Shown here in pieces: positions 1-5,186 of a stretch of DNA of 5,186 bases; the stretch's first letter is position 1, and each line of letters starts with the position of its first letter. The notes under the pieces were generated by a model that made no database searches, was not told the origin of the DNA, and saw nothing but the letters and a program-made list of their open reading frames with translations. Position numbers and translations under genes: made by a program. Origin of the DNA: Desulfobacteraceae bacterium (lineage in GTDB: Bacteria; Desulfobacterota; Desulfobacteria; Desulfobacterales; JAABRJ01); the NCBI GenBank assembly GCA_011390985.1, contig JAABRJ010000464.1:1-5186 (forward strand), given 5' to 3'.

Positions 1-2478
1 ATCTGGCGCCAGCTGGTCCGCTCGCGCCGGCAGGCGGCGGTCTTCGTGCTCTGCGCGGCCCTTTCGCTGGTGACCCTGGTGGCCCTGGGCGGTTTTTTTG
101 AAAACGTCCAGACCGCCCTGCTGCATGACCTGCGCAAGCTGCAGAGCGCCGACGTGATCATCCAGTCCCGTTTTCCGATCTCGGAGCCCCTGGCCGCCGC
201 GGTGACCGCCATGACGCGCGAAAGCGAAGCCGCCGCGGCCGAAGTCTACGAGTTCTACTCCGTGGTGCGCACCGCCGGCGGCGACGCCTCGCTGCTGGCC
301 GAGATCAAGGTGGCCGGTCCGGGCTACCCCTTCTACGGCCGGATCGGGCTGCAGTCCGGGCGCGCCTTTGAAGCCGCCCTCAGGCCGGGCGCAGTGATCG
401 TCGCGCAGACCCTGCTGGACCGCCTGCAGCTGAAAATCGGCGACCCGCTGCAGGTGGGCGAAACAACGCTTACGATCAGCGACGTGGTGCTCTCCGAGCC
501 CGACCGGCCGGTGAGCTTTTTTGCGCTCGGCCCCCGGGTTTTTGTCGCCCTGGAGGACCTGACGGCTCTCGACCTGGTCCAGAAGGGCAGCCGGGTTTCA
601 CACCGTCTCCTGCTGAAACTCGGACCGGGCGCAGACGCCGAGAAGGTCGCGGCCGAACTGCGCAATCGGGCCCTGGCCGACCAGGAGCGGGTGGACACCT
701 TCCGCTCCGCGCCCTCGCGGGTCAAACGCTTTTTTGACAACCTGATCTTTTTTCTCAACCTGATCGGGATCTTCACCCTGATGCTGGCAGGTTTCGGGAT
801 CTACAGCAGCCTGAGCGCCCTGATCCGCGAAAACATCGCCACCATCGCCATCATCAAAACCCTGGGGGCCACTGGCGGCTTTATCGCCCGCCACTTCCTG
901 GCCATGGTGGCCGTGCTCGGCGCGGCCGGCACCGGCGCCGGGATCGGCCTCGGCCTGGGACTGCAGCCGCTGATGCCCGTGCTTTTCGCGGATCTCCTGC
1001 CAGCGGGCCTGACACCCGGCGTGCCGTGGCGGGCGGTGGCCGAGGGCGCGGTTTTCGGGGTCCTGGTGGTGGGCATTTTCTCGTTTCTGCCGCTCTACCG
1101 CCTGAAGGGGTTCAAGCCCGGCCTGCTGCTGCGCAAGGAGCCACTCAGCACCCCGCGCGGCCTGCCGTATTACGCGGGGGCCGGCCTGGTGCTGGCCTTT
1201 TTCATGGCGGCGGTCTCGCTGCGGCTGGGCAGCGCCGAGGCCGGCGGCTATTTTCTGCTCGGGCTGCTGGCCCTGATCCTGATTTCCGCCGCCCTCAGCG
1301 GGGCCGCCCTGCTGCTGCTGCGCAGAATTCCGCTGCGCGCGCTCTCCCTGCGGCAGGCTGTCAAAGGCCTCTTCCGGCCCGGCAATGCAACCCGCACGAT
1401 CCTCATCACCCTTACCGCGTCGCTGAGCGCCCTTTTCACGATTTATCTGATCGAGGCCAACCTCGATGCGGCCTTTGTGCGCTCCTACCCGCCGGAAGCC
1501 CCCAACCTGTTTTTTCTGGACATCCAGCCCGCCCAGAAGGCCGATTTCGAGCAACTGCTGGGCATCCCGGCGCCGTTTTTCCCCATCATTCGGGCCCGGC
1601 TGACGGCCGTCAACGACGTGGCCATCGATTCGGCCGTCGAGCGCCGGCGGCGGGGCGACAACCTGTCCCGGACGTTCAACCTGACCTACCGCCACCACCT
1701 GCTGGAGGACGAGGCCCTGAGCGCCGGAGACACGCTTTTCCGCGACGACTGGCAGGAGCCTCAGGTTTCCGTGCTCGACACGGTGGTCGAGATGCAGCCC
1801 ATGGGCATCGGCGACCGGCTGGGCTTCATGATCCAGGGGGTCCCCCTGACCGCGCGCATCGCCAGCATCCGCACCCGGACCCATGAAACCGTCGGCCCTT
1901 TTTTCTACTTCGTTTTTCCGGATGCCCTGCTCGCCAAGGCCCCCCAGACGATTTTTTCGGCCGTGAGGGTGCCGCCCGAGCAGATCGCCGACCTCCAGAA
2001 CCGGATCGTGGCCCGCTTTCCCAACATCAGCGTCGTGGACCTGACCACCACCCTTGCGACTTTTGCCGGCATCCTGCGCCGGCTCTCGGGAATCATCCGC
2101 TTTTTCACGGCCTTCAGCCTCCTGGCGGGCCTCCTGATCATGGTCAGCTCGATTCTGGCCACGCGCCTCGCGCGCACCCGCGAAGCGGTTTATTTCAAGA
2201 TTCTGGGGGCCCGGAGCGGGTTCGTGCGCCGGGTCCTGACCTTCGAAAACCTCTTCCTGGGCCTCACCAGCAGCACCATCGCCGCCATGCTTGCCCAGGC
2301 CGCAAGCGCCGGTGTGGTTGAAATCGTCCTGGATATTGCTTATAAACCATTTTTCTGGGACATGCTGGGAATGGTCGCCACCGCGGTCGCGGTGGTGGTG
2401 GCGGTCGGTCTGCTCGCCTCCCGGACCATCCTGAAACAGAAGCCCGCGGCCTTTCTGAGGGAACAGGCGGAAGAATGA
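1..2478 (+). CDS. ybbP: YbbP-family FtsX-like ABC transporter permease, 5' end missing
   Basis: This is the inner-membrane permease subunit of an FtsX/LolCE-type ABC transporter. Such proteins do mechanical or extraction work on envelope substrates and need a separate YbbA-like ATPase, which is not in the window. The frame is open from base 1, and the visible 825 codons begin a few residues before helix 1, so only a short N-terminus is missing. The GTG at 46 lies inside helix 1 and is not the start. Numbering from base 1, helices lie near 12-33, 248-273, 296-325, 343-366, 391-406, 415-440, 463-484, 696-719, 748-775 and 787-806. Two large periplasmic domains lie near 35-243 and 485-690. The repeated coupling motifs IKTLGAT (285-291) and FKILGAR (732-738) mark the two FtsX halves. 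From memory of E. coli YbbP (about 804 residues), these segments match: YPFYG (109-113), GSRV (196-199), PPEAPN (497-502), RARLTAVND (531-539), FNLTY (559-563) and YFVFP (636-640). The TGA stop overlaps the next ATG. The family call is firm; the substrate is unknown. Confidence 0.93.
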   Translation: MWRQLVRSRRQAAVFVLCAALSLVTLVALGGFFENVQTALLHDLRKLQSADVIIQSRFPISEPLAAAVTAMTRESEAAAAEVYEFYSVVRTAGGDASLLAEIKVAGPGYPFYGRIGLQSGRAFEAALRPGAVIVAQTLLDRLQLKIGDPLQVGETTLTISDVVLSEPDRPVSFFALGPRVFVALEDLTALDLVQKGSRVSHRLLLKLGPGADAEKVAAELRNRALADQERVDTFRSAPSRVKRFFDNLIFFLNLIGIFTLMLAGFGIYSSLSALIRENIATIAIIKTLGATGGFIARHFLAMVAVLGAAGTGAGIGLGLGLQPLMPVLFADLLPAGLTPGVPWRAVAEGAVFGVLVVGIFSFLPLYRLKGFKPGLLLRKEPLSTPRGLPYYAGAGLVLAFFMAAVSLRLGSAEAGGYFLLGLLALILISAALSGAALLLLRRIPLRALSLRQAVKGLFRPGNATRTILITLTASLSALFTIYLIEANLDAAFVRSYPPEAPNLFFLDIQPAQKADFEQLLGIPAPFFPIIRARLTAVNDVAIDSAVERRRRGDNLSRTFNLTYRHHLLEDEALSAGDTLFRDDWQEPQVSVLDTVVEMQPMGIGDRLGFMIQGVPLTARIASIRTRTHETVGPFFYFVFPDALLAKAPQTIFSAVRVPPEQIADLQNRIVARFPNISVVDLTTTLATFAGILRRLSGIIRFFTAFSLLAGLLIMVSSILATRLARTREAVYFKILGARSGFVRRVLTFENLFLGLTSSTIAAMLAQAASAGVVEIVLDIAYKPFFWDMLGMVATAVAVVVAVGLLASRTILKQKPAAFLREQAEE
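2465..2478 (+). promoter_or_regulatory. Ribosome binding site and ATGA stop/start overlap, permease to hydrolase
   Basis: A purine-rich AGGCGGAAG (2465-2473) precedes the ATG at 2475. The AGG at 2465-2467 leaves a 7-base spacer, and a second purine run, GAGGGAA, lies at 2457-2463. The start ATG (2475-2477) shares bases with the permease stop TGA (2476-2478). This is the classic four-base ATGA arrangement associated with translational coupling. It supports the chosen start of the hydrolase, as does the signal peptide that begins directly at this codon. Confidence 0.75.
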
Positions 2479-3176
2479 TCCCCCCCTTGCTGCGCACCGT
2501 CATCGTTTTGGCCGCGGCGTTCGGCCTCGGGGCCTGCAGTGAGCCGGAAACGCCCCCGGCGCCCGCGCCGAAGGCCGCCTCCAGCGCACCGGAAACCCTC
2601 GGCACGATCGTGGCCGTGGGCGACAGCCTGACAGCCGGCTACGGTCTGGAAGAACACGACGCCTACCCCGCCCAGCTGGCCCGCATGCTCACCGCCGCCG
2701 GCCTGCCCTACCGGGTGGTCAATGCCGGCATCAGCGGCGAGACCAGCAGCGGCGTCCTCTCGCGGATCGAGTGGGTGCTGGCCAGCCTCAAGCCCGACAT
2801 CGTCATTCTGGCAACCGGCGCCAACGACGGGCTGCGGGGCGTCGACCCGGCCCTGACGCGCGAAAACCTGCGCCGCAGCGTCCAGGCCCTCAAGGCCGAC
2901 GGGGTGGTCGTGGTGCTGGCCGGCATGCAGATGGTCCGCAACATGGGCCGCCAGTACACAGCGGCCTTCGCCGAGATTTTCGGTCAGGTGGCAGCCGACG
3001 AGGAGGTCCTGCTGATCCCCTTTCTGCTGGCGGGGGTGGCCGGCGAAACGCACCTGAACCAGGCTGACGGCATTCACCCCACCGCGGCGGGATACGCCGT
3101 GGTCGCCGAAACCGTTTTGCCCTATGTGCGCCAGGCAATTGCGGTCCTGCAGACCCAAAAGGCCGGCGCCCAATGA
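2475..3176 (+). CDS. tesA: TesA-type GDSL/SGNH esterase (lysophospholipase L1-like), predicted lipoprotein
   Basis: A periplasm-facing serine hydrolase of the TesA/arylesterase group (233 residues), a family that cleaves thioesters, simple esters and lysophospholipids. SGNH blocks in order: GDSLTAGYGL (49-58, nucleophile Ser51), NAGISGET (83-90, oxyanion Gly88), GANDGLRG (115-122, oxyanion Asn117) and DGIHPTAAGY (198-207, Asp198 and His201 completing the triad). All catalytic residues are present. The N-terminus is a lipoprotein signal: Arg7, a hydrophobic stretch 8-20, then lipobox LGAC with Cys21. Serine at +2 would favour the outer membrane under E. coli Lol rules. A Pro/Ala-rich linker (about 23-41) tethers the catalytic domain. 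E. coli TesA is instead a soluble periplasmic enzyme of 208 residues with a cleaved signal, so the anchor and linker explain most of the extra length. The gene overlaps both neighbours by four bases. The YbbP gene directly upstream supports the TesA assignment over other SGNH families. The natural substrate cannot be read from sequence. Confidence 0.93.
   Translation: MIPPLLRTVIVLAAAFGLGACSEPETPPAPAPKAASSAPETLGTIVAVGDSLTAGYGLEEHDAYPAQLARMLTAAGLPYRVVNAGISGETSSGVLSRIEWVLASLKPDIVILATGANDGLRGVDPALTRENLRRSVQALKADGVVVVLAGMQMVRNMGRQYTAAFAEIFGQVAADEEVLLIPFLLAGVAGETHLNQADGIHPTAAGYAVVAETVLPYVRQAIAVLQTQKAGAQ
3157..3176 (+). promoter_or_regulatory. Weak ribosome binding site and ATGA overlap, hydrolase to outer membrane factor
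   Basis: The start ATG (3173-3175) overlaps the hydrolase stop TGA (3174-3176). The only purine run nearby is AAAAGG (3157-3162), about ten bases from the ATG, and the stretch between is GC-rich. This weak site suggests the outer membrane factor depends largely on ribosomes finishing the hydrolase gene. The start is supported by the lipoprotein signal that begins at this codon. Confidence 0.6.
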
Positions 3177-4612
3177 GCCCCTGGGTGCGCGGTCTTTGCG
3201 CCCTGCTGATCCTGGTCGCGCTGACGACCGCCGCCTGCAGCCCTTTCGCCCCGCGGCCCCGCAGCGCGCCGGAGGGGGACCTGCCCGCCCGCTTTTCGAT
3301 CTACGACCCGGCGGCCGACGTGCCCCAGCGCTGGTGGCTAACCCTTGAAGACCCCCAGCTCGAGGCCCTGATCGAGCAGGCCCTGACCCGCGGCTTCACC
3401 CTGCTGGAGGCCTGGGCACGCCTCAGCCAGGTGCGCGCCCGCACCCTGCAGACGGCCGCGGCGCTCTATCCGGAAGTCTCGGGGGCCGCCGAAGCCGACT
3501 TCAGCCGCCGCCACACCGAAGGGATCGGCACCCGCGGGGGGGAATTCTACGCCCTCGGGCTGGTCAGCGCCTATGAACTGGACTTGTGGGGGCGGGTCCG
3601 CTCTGAAAGCCAAGCCGCCCGGCTGGACGAATACGCCACCCGCGAGGACCTCAACGCGGCCGCCATGACGGTGGCCGCGGAGGTGGCCCAGCGCTGGGCC
3701 CAGATCATTTCCCAACGGCTGCAGAAGCGTCTCCTCGAGCGACAGCTGGAGACCAACGAGACCTTCCTGGAGCTGATCGACCTGCGCTTCCGCAGGGCCA
3801 TCACCTCGGCCCTGGACGTCTACCAGCAGAAGCAGGTGGTGGAGGGGGTGCGCGCCCAGATCCCGCTGGTGGCGGCCGAGGAGGCCCTGCAGCGCCACGA
3901 GCTGGCGATTTTGGTCGGCAGGGCGCCGCTGAGCGCACTGGCAATCGACCGCGATGACCTTCCCCTGCCCGCGGGTGTGCCCCCCACCGGGCTGCCGGCC
4001 GATCTGCTGGCCGCACGGCCCGACGTCCGCGCGGCGGGCCTGCGGCTGACGGCCGCCGACTGGCAGGTGGCCGCCGCGCGCGCCAATCGACTCCCGGCGG
4101 TGCGCCTGACGGCCGCGGCCGACTATCAGGCCGAAAGTTTTGACCTGCTTTTCGACAACTGGCTGGCGAACCTGGCCGGCAACCTGAGCGCGCCCCTCTT
4201 CGATGCCGGGCGCCGCAGGGCCCAGGTGGACGAGGCCCGTGCGGTGGCCGCCGAAAGCCTCTCGATCTATCGCCGCACCGTGCTGACGGCCATCAAGGAG
4301 GTGGAGGACGCCCTGGTGCTGGAAGCCAGGCGGCGTGAGAATCTGGACGCCCTGGCCGATCAGATCGACGCCGCCCGCAGGGCCCTGGAGCAGGCCGGCA
4401 ACCGTTACCTCAAAGGGCTGAGCGACTACCTGCCGGTCCTGACCCAGCTGCTGGCCGTGCAGAGCCTGGAGCGCACAGTCATCCAGCGCCAGACCGAACT
4501 GCTGCTGGACCGCATCAGCCTCTACCGCGCCCTGGGCGGCGATTGGGGCGAGGGTCTGGCGCCGCCGCCGCAAAACGCCCCGCAAAGGGAGACCCCCTGG
4601 AAGAATGGATAA
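3173..4612 (+). CDS. NodT/OprM-type efflux outer membrane lipoprotein (TolC-like channel)
   Basis: This is the outer membrane channel of a tripartite efflux system. It trimerises into a beta-barrel with a long periplasmic helical tunnel that docks on a membrane fusion protein. At 479 residues it is the usual family length. A lipoprotein signal (Arg6, hydrophobic 8-21) ends at Cys22 in TAAC; Thr at -3 is less usual than Leu, and Ser at +2 fits outer membrane sorting. Family landmarks are RWW (53-55) with DPQLEALI (60-67), ELDLWGRVR (135-143), ARPDVRAA (281-288), APLFDAGRRRAQVDEA (340-355), EVEDAL (376-381), YLKGLSDYLPVL (412-423) and the terminal YRALGGDW (451-458). The two structural repeats of OMF proteins are visible: about 78-111 aligns by eye with about 285-318 (Arg-Leu, then Leu-Pro or Tyr-Pro, then Ala-Asp-aromatic). 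The segments between are long, charged, coiled-coil-like helices. The adaptor gene downstream supports an RND-type pump. The substrate cannot be predicted. Confidence 0.94.
   Translation: MSPWVRGLCALLILVALTTAACSPFAPRPRSAPEGDLPARFSIYDPAADVPQRWWLTLEDPQLEALIEQALTRGFTLLEAWARLSQVRARTLQTAAALYPEVSGAAEADFSRRHTEGIGTRGGEFYALGLVSAYELDLWGRVRSESQAARLDEYATREDLNAAAMTVAAEVAQRWAQIISQRLQKRLLERQLETNETFLELIDLRFRRAITSALDVYQQKQVVEGVRAQIPLVAAEEALQRHELAILVGRAPLSALAIDRDDLPLPAGVPPTGLPADLLAARPDVRAAGLRLTAADWQVAAARANRLPAVRLTAAADYQAESFDLLFDNWLANLAGNLSAPLFDAGRRRAQVDEARAVAAESLSIYRRTVLTAIKEVEDALVLEARRRENLDALADQIDAARRALEQAGNRYLKGLSDYLPVLTQLLAVQSLERTVIQRQTELLLDRISLYRALGGDWGEGLAPPPQNAPQRETPWKNG
4586..4612 (+). promoter_or_regulatory. 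Ribosome binding site and eight-base overlap, outer membrane factor to adaptor
   Basis: The adaptor ATG (4605-4607) lies eight bases inside the end of the outer membrane factor gene, whose TAA stop is at 4610-4612. AGGGAGA (4586-4592), twelve bases upstream, is the best Shine-Dalgarno candidate. A second purine run, GGAAGA (4599-4604), touches the ATG and is too close to act by itself. The start is supported because the frame gives a short basic N-terminus followed at once by a membrane helix. Confidence 0.65.
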
Positions 4613-5186
4613 CACGCCGCCCATCCCCAAACGCAGCCGCAAATTCAAGCTGGTGCGGACCCTGCTGGTGATCGCGATCCTGGCCGCCGCCGGCATCGGT
4701 GCGAGATACATCAGCACAACCCGCCCCACGGCCCGCCAACGTCCGCCGCAGGCAGCGGCGGCGCTGGTGGAGGTGACGGCCGTCCAGCCGTCCAGTGCCC
4801 CGGTGGTCCTGCAGGCCATGGGAACGGTGATTCCGGCCCGTGAAATCACGCTCACCGCACAGGTTTCAGGCGAGGTGATCAAGATCCACCCGGAATTCGT
4901 GGAAGGCGGTTTCCTGTCCGAAGGCAGCGAAATTTTGCGGATCGACCCCCTGGATTACCAGCTGGCCGTGACCCGCCTGGAGGGCGAGGTCGCCCGTACC
5001 CGCTATGAACTGGACCTCGAGTTGGGCCGCCAGGACGTTGCCCGGCGCGAATGGGACCTGCTGACCGCCGGCAAACCGACCGCTCCCGGAGAGGCCGACC
5101 TGGCCCTGCGCAAACCCCACCTGGCCAAGGCCCGCGCCGAGCTGGCGGCCGCCGAGGCCAACCTGCAGCAGGCACACCTGAATCTG
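4605..5186 (+). CDS. RND-type efflux periplasmic adaptor (membrane fusion protein), 3' end missing
   Basis: The visible part is the first 194 residues, in frame to the last base of the window. The adaptor bridges an inner-membrane pump to the outer membrane channel encoded just upstream. A basic cytoplasmic tip (Lys9, Arg10, Arg12, Lys13, Lys15, Arg18) precedes one hydrophobic helix (about 19-36) with no lipobox cysteine, so it is probably anchored by an uncleaved helix. A Pro/Ala/Arg-rich link (about 40-53) leads to the first membrane-proximal strand (54-72, LVEVTAVQP then GTV). The first half of the lipoyl/barrel-sandwich domain follows, about 73-117: TLTAQVSGEV (82-91), EGGFLSEGSEIL (100-111) and RIDPLDYQ (112-119). 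From about 118 on, residues are Ala/Glu/Leu/Arg-rich with heptad character, for example LAKARAELAAAEANLQQA (173-190), forming the first arm of the helical hairpin that meets the outer membrane factor. The returning arm and beta-barrel lie beyond the window. RND-type is favoured from the DPLDYQ style and the NodT-like neighbour; an ABC-linked (MacA-like) role is less likely but not excluded. Confidence 0.9.
   Translation, partial: MDNTPPIPKRSRKFKLVRTLLVIAILAAAGIGARYISTTRPTARQRPPQAAAALVEVTAVQPSSAPVVLQAMGTVIPAREITLTAQVSGEVIKIHPEFVEGGFLSEGSEILRIDPLDYQLAVTRLEGEVARTRYELDLELGRQDVARREWDLLTAGKPTAPGEADLALRKPHLAKARAELAAAEANLQQAHLNL

Noticed and set aside
46..48. GTG as the start codon of the permease
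   Set aside because: The same frame is open to base 1 and encodes a basic Trp-Arg-containing segment before helix 1, matching the N-terminal layout of YbbP. Starting at 46 would cut into helix 1.
93..99. T7 run (and T6 runs at 517-522, 730-735, 748-753) as possible slippage or programmed frameshift sites
   Set aside because: The reading frame stays open with conserved YbbP sequence on both sides, so no frameshift is needed, and no stem-loop or stop arrangement was seen after them. They encode Phe-Phe pairs.
598..1884. Minus-strand open frame of 428 codons inside the permease gene
   Set aside because: The translation is rich in Gln, Gly, Arg and His without motifs or a hydrophobic pattern, while the plus strand encodes a clear YbbP permease through the whole stretch.
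1026..1886. Second plus-strand open frame of 286 codons in another frame of the permease gene
   Set aside because: The product is Pro/Arg/Gly/Ala-rich low-complexity sequence typical of a shifted frame in GC-rich DNA. The real frame has continuous membrane helices and conserved motifs here.
2383..2407. GGTGGTGGTGG-like low-complexity stretch as a possible simple-sequence repeat
   Set aside because: It encodes the Val/Ala-rich final helix of the permease and is an imperfect mix of GTC and GTG codons rather than a true tandem repeat.
2340..3173. Minus-strand open frame of 277 codons opposite the hydrolase gene
   Set aside because: It covers the end of the permease and the whole hydrolase antisense, with no recognisable motif. 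The plus-strand SGNH blocks are unambiguous.
4041..4116. Near-repeat of 16 bases (4041-4056 and 4101-4116, 15 of 16 identical, exactly 60 bases apart)
   Set aside because: Both copies encode an Arg-Leu-Thr-Ala-Ala segment of the channel protein in the same frame. With Ala-rich protein and strong GC codon bias this is expected, and there is no third copy or mobile-element context.
3338..4882. Minus-strand open frame of 514 codons crossing the channel/adaptor junction
   Set aside because: It lies opposite two well-supported genes, spans their junction, and is Gly/Gln/Arg/Pro-rich with no recognisable domain. Long antisense frames are expected in GC-rich coding DNA.

Overview
The window is a single, gap-free, plus-strand gene cluster from a GC-rich (about two thirds G+C by eye) Gram-negative bacterium. 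The Gram-negative assignment rests on two outer-membrane-type lipoprotein signals, a TolC-like outer membrane factor and a periplasmic adaptor. The taxon cannot be read from the sequence. Proteins of this style are common in Desulfobacterota (former Deltaproteobacteria), and that is offered only as a weak guess.

Layout: (1) positions 1-2478, nearly all of a ten-helix FtsX-type ABC permease of the YbbP family, cut at its 5' end by the window edge. (2) 2475-3176, a TesA-type GDSL/SGNH hydrolase made as a predicted lipoprotein. (3) 3173-4612, a NodT/OprM-type outer membrane efflux lipoprotein. (4) 4605-5186, the first 194 codons of an RND-type membrane fusion (periplasmic adaptor) protein that runs off the 3' end. 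Consecutive genes overlap by 4, 4 and 8 bases, so there is no intergenic DNA, and no room for internal promoters or terminators outside coding sequence. The arrangement implies one polycistronic message with translational coupling.

How the genes may work together: YbbP-family permeases and TesA-type hydrolases are long-standing genomic neighbours (ybbA-ybbP beside tesA in E. coli). The first two genes are therefore best read as one envelope module in which the ABC permease handles a hydrophobic or lipid-like substrate and TesA hydrolyses an ester or thioester in the periplasm. The ATPase partner (YbbA-like) would be expected just upstream of the window. The last two genes are two of the three parts of a tripartite efflux pump, and an RND transporter gene would be expected just downstream. 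The point of greatest interest is that these two modules are fused into one overlapping operon with a lipid-anchored TesA between them. That suggests, but does not prove, a joint extract-hydrolyse-export route for membrane-derived or membrane-damaging compounds. Each family is known, and no wholly unfamiliar gene was found.
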